Positions 1-12,574 are shown, numbered from the stretch's first letter. The stretch is 64,000 bases of DNA from Acephala macrosclerotiorum (GCA_014904845.1 MU119283.1:124001-188000), one strand, 5' to 3'. Notes: generated from the sequence alone by a model not told the origin. Numbers and translations are program-made.

Positions 1-3000
1 AATTATAATAATATAAAATATATATGAAATATAATTATATTATAATTTTTTAATAAAAAAAACTTTTTTTAATTATTTTTAATTATTTTTAAAATATATT
101 ATTTTTTTATTCGTATAATCGTTAAAATAATTTTTAATATAAATTATTAATAATTTATATTATAATTAATTTTTTTTTATTTATTTTATTAAAAATATAT
201 AATAAAAATATTATTTATTTTAAATATTTTTAAATATAATTAAATATATATTTATTTTTATATATATAAAATTTATAATANNNNNNNNNNNNNNNNNNNN
301 NNNNNNNNNNNNNNNNNNNNNNNNNNNNNNNNNNNNNNNNNNNNNNNNNNNNNNNNNNNNNNNNNNNNNNNNNNNNNNNNNNNNNNNNNNNNNNNNNNNN
401 NNNNNNNNNNNNNNNNNNNNNNNNNNNNNNNNNNNNNNNNNNNNNNNNNNNNNNNNNNNNNNNNNNNNNNNNNNNNNNNNNNNNNNNNNNNNNNNNNNNN
501 NNNNNNNNNNNNNNNNNNNNNNNNNNNNNNNNNNNNNNNNNNNNNNNNNNNNNNNNNNNNNNNNNNNNNNNNNNNNNNNNNNNNNNNNNNNNNNNNNNNN
601 NNNNNNNNNNNNNNNNNNNNNNNNNNNNNNNNNNNNNNNNNNNNNNNNNNNNNNNNNNNNNNNNNNNNNNNNNNNNNNNNNNNNNNNNNNNNNNNNNNNN
701 NNNNNNNNNNNNNNNNNNNNNNNNNNNNNNNNNNNNNNNNNNNNNNNNNNNNNNNNNNNNNNNNNNNNNNNNNNNNNNNNNNNNNNNNNNNNNNNNNNNN
801 NNNNNNNNNNNNNNNNNNNNNNNNNNNNNNNNNNNNNNNNNNNNNNNNNNNNNNNNNNNNNNNNNNNNNNNNNNNNNNNNNNNNNNNNNNNNNNNNNNNN
901 NNNNNNNNNNNNNNNNNNNNNNNNNNNNNNNNNNNNNNNNNNNNNNNNNNNNNNNNNNNNNNNNNNNNNNNNNNNNNNNNNNNNNNNNNNNNNNNNNNNN
1001 NNNNNNNNNNNNNNNNNNNNNNNNNNNNNNNNNNNNNNNNNNNNNNNNNNNNNNNNNNNNNNNNNNNNNNNNNNNNNNNNNNNNNNNNNNNNNNNNNNNN
1101 NNNNNNNNNNNNNNNNNNNNNNNNNNNNNNNNNNNNNNNNNNNNNNNNNNAATAAATAAAAAAATTATAAAATTATTATATTTAAATATTTTAATTAAAT
1201 TTAATATTTTTTATATATAATTAAAATAATTTATATTATATAAATAATATATAATTTAATAAATAATTAATATTAATTTTTAAAATAAATAAATAAATAT
1301 TTATTTAATTATTAAAATATAATAAAAATAATAATTTATTATTTATTAAAATTATAAATTTAAATTATAATAAATCTTTTTTCGATATTAATATATTTTT
1401 TAATATTATTAATTCGTTTATTAAACTAATAATAATTAACGTTATAAATCAATTTTTTTAATATTATTAAGTTTTAATAAAAAATTAATAATATTATAAA
1501 ACGTAAATACGTATTATTAAATAATTCGTATAAAAATATTAAAAAATCTCGATTATAATCGATTAAATACAACGAATATTAAAAAATATAAAAAAAATAT
1601 ATATTATTAATAATATATAAAAAAATAAAAATAAAAATATTTTTAATATTTTTATACGATCGAATATTTTTATATATTTCGAACGAATAAATATAAAAGT
1701 TTTTATATATTATATATAATATTTAATTATATTTTTAATAAATTACAATTAAAATTATATAAAAAAATAATAAACGATAAATAAAAAAAATAATAAAAAC
1801 TAATAATAAAATATTAATAATAAAAATAAATTTTTTATTTAAATTTGAAAGATTTTATATAATAATTATTTAAATAATATAAATAAATATATTCGAATTA
1901 AAATTGAATTAATTTATAATTAATTAATTAAACGATAAATATTTTTTTTTTAATTATAAAAATTATTCGATTTTTATAATTATTTAAATTTTTTAAAACG
2001 AGTTTTTTAATAATATTTTTATTAATCTATTTATAATTTATTATAATGTATAAATATATTTTGAATTTTATAATAACTCTTTTTATAAACGAAATAATAT
2101 TAAATATTAATATATTTAATTTACATATAAAATAAATTTTTTTTTGTAAATATAATAATATTTTAATTATATTCGTTTGTTTAATATATTCGATTTTATA
2201 AAATAAAAATAAAATTATAAATTAACATTTAATAAACTAATTAATAATTATTAATTTTATATTAAAAATATATTTTAATATTAATCGTTTAATATTTTAA
2301 TTATTAATTTAATTAAAATTAATAAAAATTTTAAACGATTAAATTAATTTTTAAAAATTTAAATTTATATTAAATATATTTTAAATATATTTATAAAATT
2401 TTTTATTACTTTTATATATATTTTAATCAAATTCGAAATAAATCAATTAACGATTAAAATAATATAAATAAAATTAAATTACGTATTAAATATAATATAT
2501 TTAAAAAAACTAATAATAAATTAATATATTTATTAAAAAAAAAACAATATTCGATAATTTTTTTTAATTAAAATTAAATAAATTATTATTTTTATTAAAA
2601 TATTAATAATAAAACAAATTAATATATTATTATTTTTAAAAGATTTTTATAAAAAAATTATTTATAAAAATTAAAAAAAATTAATAAAAATAATTATTTA
2701 AAATGGTATAAAGTTTTATTTAATTTAATAATTTTTAAAACGTTATATTTAATAAATTTTAATATTAATTTTTTTATAAAATTTTTTTTTATATTTATTT
2801 AATTAATTTTTCAATTATAAATAATAATAAAAATAAAAATTTTATAAAAAATAATTTTTTTTTATAATATTATATTTAATTTAAAATATTTATTTTTTAA
2901 TAAATAATTTATAATCGTTTAAATATTTTATTTTTTATTAAAAATATAAATAATTAAAAAAATAATAATAAAAAAATTTAATTTAATATTAAAATTTATT

Positions 3001-6000
3001 TTATATTAAATAATATATAATATTCGTTTTTAAAATTTTTTTAATTAAATTAAAAAAATTTAATTATTAAAAATAAAAATAAATTTATTTATTAATAAAA
3101 AAATTAAATAAATTAAATTTATTATTAATTTTTAAATATAATTTTTTTTTATTATTTAAAAAAATTAAAATCTTTTAATAAAAAATAATTTAATTAATAA
3201 TTTAATAATTATAAATCGAAAAAATAATTAAAAAATAAAAAATTATTAAATAAACGATTAATATTTTTAAAAAAAAATAAAAAAATAAATTAATATAAAC
3301 GAATTTAATTTTAAATAATTAAAAATAAATAATAATAAAACAATTAATTTTTTATAATTTAAATCGAATAAAAATATTAAAATTAATAAATAAAATAAAA
3401 TAATAAATTTTAATATAAATTTTAATATTAAAATAAAAATTAATAATTTGATTAAATTTATAAATTATTAAAATTTTATATAAATTTTTTTTTTTATATT
3501 TAATTTAAATATTTTAAACGATTTTATTTTAATTTTTATTAAAATTATAATAATAAATAATAAAATCGAAAATTTTAATATAATCGTAATTAAATTTTTT
3601 ATTATATTATATTTTAATTATAAAATAATATAAATAAAAATAAAAATAATATATATATTTAATCGTTTTTAATTAAAAATTAAAATTGAAATTAAATTAT
3701 TTAAATTAATTTTTTATTTTTAATTAATTTTTTTTTTTTTTAAAAAACTTTATAAAATTTATTAATTATATATTTTTTATTATTATTATTTTATAATTAT
3801 TTAATTATTTAATTTTTATTTTAATATTTAAAATAATTTTTAAAATAAATAAAACAATTTATAATTTTATTTTTAAATTTAATAATATATATTTGTATTA
3901 ATTTAATTTTATTAAATATTTTTTTAATTTAATAAAATAATTATACAATTTTTTTTTATATAATATATATATTATAAATATATAATTTATTTTTAAATTT
4001 TATTATAAAATTAATTAAAAATTTATTAAATTTTTAAATATTAAAATAATTTATATAATTATATAAACTTTATATAATTTTAATTATTAAAATAATAATT
4101 ATTATAAAACGATATAAAAAAAATTAAAAAATATTTTATATTTATTAATTATTTACGAAATTAAATTTTTGTAAAATTATAAATAAAATTATACGATTTT
4201 ATAAACGAATATTATTTAATATTAATAAAAATAAATATTATTAATTTATTATTTGAATTTGAAATCGAAATTAAAATATTTTTATATAATTAAAAATTAA
4301 TAAATTAAAATCAATTTATAAAAATATAATTAAAATAATTAATATTAATAATTGAATTGTTTTTAAAAAATTTAATAAAAATAATAAAAAAATAAAAATT
4401 ATTACTATAATTATATTAATAAATTCAACGAATAAAATAAAAAATAATATTAATTAAATTAAAAATAAATTTTTTATATCGTTTAATTTTTTTTAAAAAT
4501 AAAAATATTTAATAAAATATTTAATTTCAATATAATATAATTTTGTATAATAATCGTAAAAGTTTTAAATATTTAATAAACGATTATTAATTATAAAAAC
4601 AATTTTAATATTAATAATAAATAAATTTTATTATTATTTTTTATTAAACGTTTTTTAAATTATTATATTTTATTCGATTAAAAATTATTAAACGTTTAAA
4701 TAAAATTATAAATTTATTAAAATATTATAATAAAAATTAATATTTAATAAAAAAATTTTAATTTATTATTAATTTAAAAAATTAATATTATTTTTATATT
4801 CGATTAAAATAAAAACGTAAAAACGTATAATAAAATTAATTAATTTTTTAATTTTAATAAATTGTTTTAAAAGAAAAATATTTATTATTTAATAAATTCG
4901 ATTAAAAATTTTTAATTCTTTTTAATTATTATATTTACATCGATTTTTAATAATAAAATAATTTCAACGTTAATTTTTTTTTAAATAAATATTTTTTTAT
5001 TATATATTATTTTAAATAAAAATTATTTATTATATTATTTTTAAATTTGAATTTCGTAATTAAATATAATTAAAATTATTTATTATAAAAAACTCGTTAA
5101 TTTCATAATAAAAATTAAATTAATTTTTTTCGTTTTTAAAAATTAAAACGAAATTTAAAAAAAAATTTATAAATATTTTAATATTTTTAATTATTATTTA
5201 AAATCGAATATAATAATATAAATCGCGTATATTAATAAATAAAATTTTAATTTAAAAAATAAAATATAATATTAAATTTTTTTTAAATTTTTTTTAAAAA
5301 ATTTTATTATAAATACAAAATAAAAATATTAATAAAAAATTTTTAATCGATTAATAATTAATTAAATTTTTTTAATTTATTAATAATAAAATAAATTTAA
5401 AAATTATAAATAATTATTTTAATATTTAAAAATATAATTTTTTTTAAAATCGATATTTATAAACGAAAAAATATTATTATTATTTGTAATTAATATTAAA
5501 TTATAAATTTTATTAAAAATATTAATAAAAATATTAAACGTATTTTAAATAATATTTTTAAAATAATAATAAAATTATAATTATTCAAATTAAAATCTTT
5601 TTTTTATAAAATATATAATTAAAAAATATAAAACGTAACGTTTTATTTATTTTATTTAATTCGTTTAAATTTTTAATATTTTTTTTAATTTAAATTAAAA
5701 CTCGTTTATAATCGTTTTTAACGTTTTATATTATACGTAAAAAAAATATATTTAATTATTATAATAATATATTTTTATTAAAAAATATTTTAATTTAATA
5801 ATAAGTTTAATTTTTTTTAAATATAATTAAATCGATTAAAAAATTTAAAATTTATTTAAAATATTTAAACGTTTAAAACGTTTAAAAAAATTTAAAAACG
5901 TTTAAATTAATTAAAATATATAAATTTAAAATATTAATTTTTCAAATAAAAAATATTAAAAATTTTAATTATATATATATATTTTTAATATTATAATTAA

Positions 6001-7130
6001 TTATTAAATATTTTATTTTATTTTATTTTATTAAATTTAAATTTTTAAAAATAATATAATTTAAATTATATTTAAAAAATTTTAAATTTAAAATACGATC
6101 GTATTAATTTAATTTAATTTAAAATTATATTAATATATTTTAATAAAAAATATTAAAAATTTTATATTTGAATTTTATAATAATATATTTTAATATATAT
6201 TTAATAAAATTAATTAAAACTTTTAAAATAAAATTTTAAATAAAAAATAATATATTAATTCGATTATTAATAAATTTTTAAATTAAATTAAAATTTATTA
6301 ATAAAAATAAAAATAAAAATAAATTAATTAATTATATTTATAATAAATAAATAAAAAATAAAAAAATATAAAAATATAAAATAATAAAAAATAATTAATT
6401 AATTTTATATAAAATTTAAATTTATAATTTATTAAAAAATATAAAATAAATATATATTATTAATAATATATAAAAAAAATAAAAAAAATTCTTTAATATT
6501 TTATAATATTTTTATTTATTTATTAATATAATAATATAATATTATTATTTATATTATAATAATTATTAATTAAATTTTTTAAAAAAAAATATATTAAATT
6601 ACGTTTAATTAATTTTATAAAAATATTAAAAAATATTAAAATTTTTATAAATAAAATAATTTAATAATATCGATTTAATTTTTTTAATATTATTAATTTT
6701 TATAAATATTAATAATAATTAATTAATATTATAATAACGTTATAATAATACTAATAATAGTTTATTATTATTATTAATATTAAATTTAATTCGATTATTT
6801 TTTAATTAAAAAGTTTTTTATTAATATAAATAAATATAATAAAAATAATTAATAATTTAATTAATATTATTATATTATTATATCATTCGTATAAATTCGT
6901 AAAAAAAATATATAAATAAAAAAACAATTTATAAAATTTTAATAAATTTTTAAACGTTATATAAACGTTTTTAAAAACGTATTATTATTATTATTATTAT
7001 AATAATTATAATAAATAAAAAAAATAATTTATTTTTTATATTATAAAAATACTATTTATAAAAAGAAACTACGTTTGAATTACATTTAATTTACGATTAA
7101 ATATCATATAACCACACTACCGTTATACTC
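1..7130. repeat. AT-rich, RIP-like block (left border)
   Basis: Almost pure A/T sequence with no credible coding potential on either strand. The few remaining C residues are mostly followed by G, as expected if C-to-T changes removed CpA, CpT and CpC on both strands. This is typical of old transposon sequence destroyed by repeat-induced point mutation in filamentous ascomycetes. No terminal repeats or transposase motifs could be read. The edge with normal-composition DNA is sharp, between about 7080 and 7150. The block contains an assembly gap. Confidence 0.85.
281..1150. other. Assembly gap (870 N)
   Basis: A run of 870 N lies inside the left AT-rich block. Nothing can be said about its content; both flanks are AT-rich. 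Confidence 0.99.
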
Positions 7131-7344
7131 TATATTATAACAAAATACTTATAGCTCCAATTATTACTGTCTTGCCGATCACGTGACTCTACTTTAGCGT
7201 GAAAAATCTAACAAGGCAACCTCGCGCACGGCACCACCTTGGACTCTGTCCCTCAACAATATCAAATCCTACTCCGAATCAGCCCCGCTTTCGTCGCTAT
7301 TTGTCACTTAAATTTATCATTCCTCTCGAACCGAGTCCTTCGAG

Positions 7345-9630
7345 ATGTCTTCGCAGGCACTGCAAATTGGAGATGGCTCGGCGGCCAACCCTAGCTTCGT
7401 TCAGCAAGGGCAAGTCGATTGGGTTTCATTCGCTAATTCTACAATCTCAGCGTCTATCTCAGTTATGCAGCGCTTCTCAGCAGCGGGCGTACAGCCTGTT
7501 ACGGTTGCAGGTGGTTTGGCTTTAGGGAGTCGTTTTGAGCTTGGCAATAAAGGAGCCCGGAACATGGATACCGCACTCAAGGCACTAAGTGGAAGTTTTG
7601 GATATGACAAGCTCCTTTACTATGGATTCGGCTATAGAAGCTTTGTGAATGTTCTGACTGAGACAAAGGTTGGGGTCAATCTGGTGGCTTTATGCGCTTG
7701 CCTTGTTGAGATGCACGGTATCGAAATTGCTGCGGATGTTTTGGCAGCCTTGTGGAAGCTTGAAGCATTCCCTGAAAACTTCGAGCCTGCGATTTCTCAA
7801 TTCAACGCTCTTACTACGGCATGCGCTGGTGTCGTTACCGCTACGCCATTTGGGCAAATAGGAGATATTATGTTGGGTGATCTAAGGAAGCTGACACCGG
7901 GGGAGTCGGCGACTACCAGATTGCCTGCGGGATCGATTTCAAATACCGATGATATTGCGAAAGCATTATACGGCCTCTTTCAGATTTCTCGCGGTACACT
8001 CGAATATATAGATGTCATTGGCGGGGCTAACTGCTCCTTCATTGGGGCTTTTGCACACTGGTTGCTCGATCTCACTGTACACGTGGAAGATGGTTCAGGG
8101 GCTATTATTCACCAAAACACTTCCGACCGCGAAACCGCGCAAGTGAGAATTCGGTACTGTAGTTTGGATCGGGTTTCCACCGAGCTTCATATTGCATCAA
8201 CAACATATATACTTGGGGACCATAACGAGATGCTTATTCATACTCCTTGGGAAGATAAATTGTCTTTGCTCATTCGGACCCCCTGGGATGGCTGTCTTGA
8301 GCGAGTGTTCTGGGGCTCTATTCAGAGGCTCAGGAGTGTGTCTCGAATCTTGGGACAGTTTCTTGGAAGTGCTGCGAGAATCTACGCTGCACTGGCTAGT
8401 GGAGAAGCTGATGTTGGAGACTTCTCACGCGAAGACTTCTCAGAGTTCACAGTCGGCACTTACGGTCACGGGTTTGTCAAAAGCGTGGAAAAGGTCTTCC
8501 CAGAGCTTGGTCGGGTCAATGGTCTTGGTCCAGCCATGCTAGAAGCTTCGAATACTTCCTTTAAACAGGCTCTTTCTCATCTACAGATGGCAATCGATTC
8601 TTTGATACGCCTATGCGAATGTTCTATGTGCAAAGACTTGACCAGCAGACGCAACGCCGACGCACAAGATGCACTGGAGGACACAAATTGCGTTCTGGTC
8701 ACCACAGTTACTATTACTTTGCTAGTTCGGCTTGTGGCAGGCTTGGCGAGAAATGACACGATAAATCCAACTATCACTGGATTACAGCAGCTTTACAGGC
8801 GGTATCTTCACCGCCTGGAATTTGGCTGGCGCCACAACGGCTCACCACCCACTATCCAAGATGCCCTAGGTCTGCTTATTGTGGGTGATGCTTCGGAGAC
8901 CCCTCATAGTATGATCACACCTGCGTATCTGATGGCGGACGTGCAATGCCTATTTACTGGATGCCAGCCTACGGAGGATGAGTTGTACCGCAACAACTAT
9001 CGAACTGCTTTTAGCTACAACGGCATTTGTTTTTACCTCGAGGCTCTGCGCGGTCTGAGCAGTAATGCAGCGGTCTTGAGATGCATTCATGTCCTTCCAG
9101 GACGTATTCAGAGAGGAGATCGAGAATATAATGCGGTATGGGACAGTGCTCCGGCGCCACAACCTGAACTGCCAAAGGCAATGCTAGGGATAAGAAGTGT
9201 CGCACTTCCAAGTGAGCTAAGAAATGACAAGATTGAGATCAAAGCTCTTGTCACTGAGGTATCGGGTGGAGGCCAACTCATTTTCTACTATCAAGCCACA
9301 TTGCAAGGGTTGCCAGTGCGTATACGTCCCGGTATGCTCACACAAAGAGTATTGACGCGCAGCGGTTTATTCACATGCGACAAGCGGACTTGTAACAGAG
9401 ACCTTATATTTCCTTGCAGTATCATCCTGGAGGGTTGGGACATAGGGGGACATAGGAAGAAGGGGGGTCTATCCTCTGATTCCTTTATTTGGCCCTTTCG
9501 AGAGGGCGATATCGGACGCTGTGTGGCTATTGAAACAGTACCAGACAATGCCTATTATATTCGACAGGGCGAGTGCCTGCCGTGTTGTACAAAGGCAGTT
9601 TTAAATGATTCCTCGGCTATGATAATTTAA
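7345..9630 (+). CDS. Fungal protein of unknown function, 761 aa
   Basis: Single-exon reading frame of 761 residues. The ATG lies about 200 bases inside the normal-composition DNA after the AT-rich block. I recall similar long uncharacterised proteins from ascomycetes but cannot name a family. The protein looks soluble. The first ~170 residues are Ala/Gly/Val-rich and helical-looking (for example AGGLALGSRFELGNKGARNM). Cysteines cluster later: LCECSMC near residue 430, CDKRTC near 680, and CLPCC close to the C-terminus. No signal peptide or clear membrane span is seen. Codon use is normal and the frame is open throughout, so it has escaped the adjacent RIP. An (ATCA)n microsatellite starts about 20 bases after the stop. 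Function is not inferred. Confidence 0.7.
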   Translation: MSSQALQIGDGSAANPSFVQQGQVDWVSFANSTISASISVMQRFSAAGVQPVTVAGGLALGSRFELGNKGARNMDTALKALSGSFGYDKLLYYGFGYRSFVNVLTETKVGVNLVALCACLVEMHGIEIAADVLAALWKLEAFPENFEPAISQFNALTTACAGVVTATPFGQIGDIMLGDLRKLTPGESATTRLPAGSISNTDDIAKALYGLFQISRGTLEYIDVIGGANCSFIGAFAHWLLDLTVHVEDGSGAIIHQNTSDRETAQVRIRYCSLDRVSTELHIASTTYILGDHNEMLIHTPWEDKLSLLIRTPWDGCLERVFWGSIQRLRSVSRILGQFLGSAARIYAALASGEADVGDFSREDFSEFTVGTYGHGFVKSVEKVFPELGRVNGLGPAMLEASNTSFKQALSHLQMAIDSLIRLCECSMCKDLTSRRNADAQDALEDTNCVLVTTVTITLLVRLVAGLARNDTINPTITGLQQLYRRYLHRLEFGWRHNGSPPTIQDALGLLIVGDASETPHSMITPAYLMADVQCLFTGCQPTEDELYRNNYRTAFSYNGICFYLEALRGLSSNAAVLRCIHVLPGRIQRGDREYNAVWDSAPAPQPELPKAMLGIRSVALPSELRNDKIEIKALVTEVSGGGQLIFYYQATLQGLPVRIRPGMLTQRVLTRSGLFTCDKRTCNRDLIFPCSIILEGWDIGGHRKKGGLSSDSFIWPFREGDIGRCVAIETVPDNAYYIRQGECLPCCTKAVLNDSSAMII

Positions 9631-9653
9631 TATTTATAGTTTTCATTTTTTAT

Positions 9654-9742
<89 letters not shown>

Positions 9743-9773
9743 CATCAACATCAACATCAATCAATCAATCAAC
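9654..9773. repeat. (ATCA)n microsatellite with CATCAA variant units
   Basis: More than twenty tandem ATCA tetranucleotides, then three or four CATCAA hexamers, then ATCA units again. It lies directly 3' of the 761-aa gene, probably in its 3' UTR, and ends about 20 bases before the ~300-bp dispersed repeat. The interruption by hexamers suggests replication slippage. Confidence 0.95.
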
Positions 9774-9794
9774 ATTCCTATAGCCTTTGCTCTT

Positions 9795-10090
9795 TGCCTT
9801 TGACGATAGTTAAAGGTTTCCTGCTAGGGAAAAAAAAGTCCACGTAGGGGTTACGTAATAAAACGTGATATTTGCGGCACGTTTTTGCGCCAAGGTTTTG
9901 CCAAGAAACGCCAAGATGTGTCGCTTTTGGTATTTAAAGCTCCCCATAGAATAGCTCCAGCTCCCCGTAGAGCTCGGGGGGAACGCCCCCACTCGCGCCG
10001 GCGGAGCCGGTGCGAATAAAAGCTCTATAGTTAAAAGTTCAAGTCGTCAAAGGCAGGGCATGGCGCGAGGTACGAGGGACATCCCACTAT
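9795..10090 (+). repeat. ~300-bp dispersed repeat, copy 1 (less mutated)
   Basis: This stretch aligns over its whole length with 43364-43674. It starts with TGCCTTTGACGATAG and ends with GGGACATCCCACTAT. An internal pair, TGCCTTTGACGA (9795) and TCGTCAAAGGCA (10044-10055), is a perfect 12-bp inverted repeat, but the shared sequence runs about 35 bp past the right arm. No open frame is present. It may be a non-autonomous element such as a MITE, or the end of a larger element. Compared with copy 2 it keeps C where copy 2 has T, so it is closer to the original. Confidence 0.85.
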
Positions 10091-10318
10091 TAGCTAAAGA
10101 GTGAGAAGTTAAAACACGTGACGATATAATAAATCTTACTTAGAACAATCAAGCTTGCTCGAGTGAGCTGCTCAGGGTGCTCAGGTTGCTCAGGTGAGTT
10201 GCTGAGGTTATTCAGGCAAGTTGACTGAGACAAGGGTGAGCCGAGGGCGATTAGCGCCTGAGTAAGAGCAGCAAGCTTACTAACCTTATGCGATGAACAA
10301 GAAAGAGAAAATTGATTC
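10091..10318. other. Short intergenic region upstream of Myb-like gene 1
   Basis: Contains a purine-rich run of GCTCAGG-type direct repeats around 10165-10215 (GCTGCTCAGG, GCTCAGGTTGCTCAGG). No gene or clear TATA box was seen. Confidence 0.5.
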
Positions 10319-10874
10319 ATGATACCTTCAAATCCCGTCCTCAAAAATGCCTCGGGCAACAACTCTGCCGCAAGCCAATTGTTGTTCTTCGAAATCATCT
10401 TCGCACACATGACAACTAGGCCAGATGTAAGTCCCACCTGTCGAGTTCGACCTAATCCGTCTCTGATAGCTTCAGGTCGATTGGGATGCAGTTGCCGCCA
10501 AAGCAGGTTATGGGACACCTCTCATTGCTCGAAATCGATTCAGCACAATCATCAGAAAGCCCAAAAGCGTCAATGACGGCAGCCCCCCAACAGCATCACC
10601 TTCCAAGTCGCAATCCGGCAAAAGCACCAAGGCTAAAGAGAAGCACATATTGCATGACGGCAGTCAAATGTCGCCTTCAAAGGTGGCAAAGCACAAACTT
10701 GCTGCCAGGAAGAAGAAGGGTGGAGAGAATGACTTCGAGACGGGTCAGGTAGTATCAATGGAGGGTGGTGTGATGAAGAAAGAAGCACCGCTTAAAGAGG
10801 AGTGTCTGTTTGAAGAAATGATGATGGACATGGTAGAGAATAAGAAGGGAGACTCTGATGCACGCTATCCATAA
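10319..10874 (+). CDS. Myb-like DNA-binding protein, paralogue 1 of 5 (168 aa)
   Basis: Two-exon model: join(10319..10426, 10476..10874). The 49-bp GT-AG intron is phase 0 and interrupts the DNA-binding domain just before VDWDAVAAKAGYG, exactly where the other four paralogues carry an intron. The domain covers about residues 20-64: helix 1 around LLFFEIIFAHM, the conserved VDW start of helix 2, and an NRFSTIIRK recognition-type helix. The tail is Lys/Ser-rich (SKSQSGKSTKAKEK) and ends acidic and Met-rich. The fold resembles the small fungal Myb/SANT-like domain I know as Myb_DNA-bind_8; that assignment is from memory. A role in transcription or chromatin is inferred. A MITE begins about 80 bp after the stop. 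The start codon is the first ATG in frame. Confidence 0.72.
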
Positions 10875-10955
10875 CGATGTCGTGAAGTCACTATGGTCTC
10901 AGGACCTTAGCCAGACTTTGTAGTAATCAATGTTTTCGATCCCACATATCAAGTA

Positions 10956-11407
10956 AGAGCTGGGGCCACCAAACACGGCCCACCCCCCATTTTACACCAA
11001 AAGTTACACTTTTTATAACTTAATAACTCGCCATATTATTAATAAAATTTTATAAAATTAAAGAATTGGATTAAAATTTATTTGAATTTAATTATATTAA
11101 AAATTCTAAAATTAATATCTTAAATTGCAAGTTTTATATATAAGTAAAGTGGGAAATATTAAAATTTTCATAAATTTGTATGTAAATTAACCGATTTTAC
11201 TCCTCTTTCATAATTAACTACATACAACTTTTGCATTTCACATTTAATTTAATTTCTGAATCGTACAAAAAATGTATTTAGTAAAGATTAAGAATATAAG
11301 AAGTTTTTATTAACTTAAATTAACGCGTTGTGGAGATATAAATAAATGCAAAAGGGGTGTTTTGGTGTAAAATGGTGGGGTGGGCCGTGTTTGGTGGCCC
11401 CAGCTCT
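10956..11407. mobile_element. 452-bp MITE with ~48-bp terminal inverted repeats
   Basis: The left end at 10956 (AGAGCTGGGGCCACCAAAC...) is repeated in inverse orientation ending at 11407. The arms match over about 48 bp with one one-base indel (left 10956-11003, right 11359-11407). A TA dinucleotide flanks each side (10954-10955 and 11408-11409), consistent with a TA target-site duplication as made by Tc1/mariner-type transposases. The interior is strongly AT-rich and has no open frame, so this is a non-autonomous element. It sits between Myb-like paralogues 1 and 2. Confidence 0.85.
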
Positions 11408-11409
11408 TA

Positions 11410-12574
11410 CTTTCCTTGTTGCGCTCCTTGAAAATTCCACTGCCTGGCCTCTCAAATCCTATTCTCTCTCTATAAAGGCATTCCGTAGCAAGAAGATATC
11501 TTTGGTGGATATAAGTTCGCTAACTCGGGGCTATGGTGTGAGACTCGCGAAAGCGTCTGCCCCTCCGTAAGGAAAAAGTCATTTATGTCTGTTTTGCTTC
11601 CTTAAAGCTACGGAGTAGCGAGGCTTGGAATGCTCCTTTCATAATTTGCAAAACATTATGCTTACGGTGTGAAGCTTCTTTGTGTCTGTTAGAATATGGT
11701 AAGGCTTGATCCACAAATGACATTCATATATAGTATTCCAAGAGAAACCAATGCTTGCTTTATCTCAATCAAGAACATCCAGGAACGCAACACAAAAATG
11801 TCTAGGCATAGCATGTTCCTTCAGAAGTTCCTCTGGGCTAGGAAGAAGTGAACTTCCCAAGCCAACTTCGTAGAGCACGGCTTGTTGATATTCATTGTCC
11901 TGGCAGTAGGTAGGCTATGGAATCCATGGAGAAGTAACTCATGGTTACACAACACAGATCAGATGCTGCTGAAATTCACTTTTTAGACGAAGATGAGCTG
12001 TAGCTCACAAAGATCCTTTTGTTGCGCAAGTTGATGGAGCGTTAAACTCACAGTCCTGTCGCTACGGAGCGGTGAAATTTGTGAGAGCTCCTTTCGTAGG
12101 AATTGAGTAACCTGAATTGAGGCATATCAATGCTTACATCAACTCAGTCAATCAAGAAAACTCCGCAACTTTATGCAAAGAAGATCGAGGTATGCCGTGT
12201 TTGATCCTTCCTAAAACAAAAAAACGAGGCTACAAGGCTGGCACTAGTTCCTCGGCTATGCTCTCGAGGATCCAGATGACTCGGAGCAGCTTAAATAGAC
12301 CACCTCGATCTTGCTCTCCATTTGTTCCTCCAAAACTCGACACAAACGTTCTCCCCATCTCGCAGAGACTTGACTTGATCAAATAATTTCATCTCGACCA
12401 CAAGCTTAAAGCAATGTAAGTGCAACACAGATATCCTCATCATCTTCAGATCCAGCTCTACTTCCTTGACCCAGAGCCCTGCGCTCTCGATCTCGACTTC
12501 GATTTCCCAAGCTCTACTAACAACTTCGCACAGCGACCCAACCTTTTCAATCTTACATACGCCTGCCATCAATA
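11410..12574. other. Intergenic region upstream of Myb-like gene 2
   Basis: No convincing gene. Short open frames exist but lack family resemblance. A TTAAATAG TATA-like sequence near 12290 is followed by a pyrimidine-rich, CGATCTTG/CTCGACTTCG-type leader up to the ATG at 12575, a typical fungal promoter and 5' UTR layout. Short similar pieces (CTACGGAGTAGCG near 11608, CGCTACGGAGCGG near 12060) hint at old repeat debris. Confidence 0.45.

Noticed and set aside
9795..10090. SINE interpretation of the ~300-bp repeat (GTTCAAGTC resembles a Pol III B box)
   Set aside because: No convincing A box at the right distance and no poly(A) or simple-repeat tail; the inverted repeats point elsewhere.
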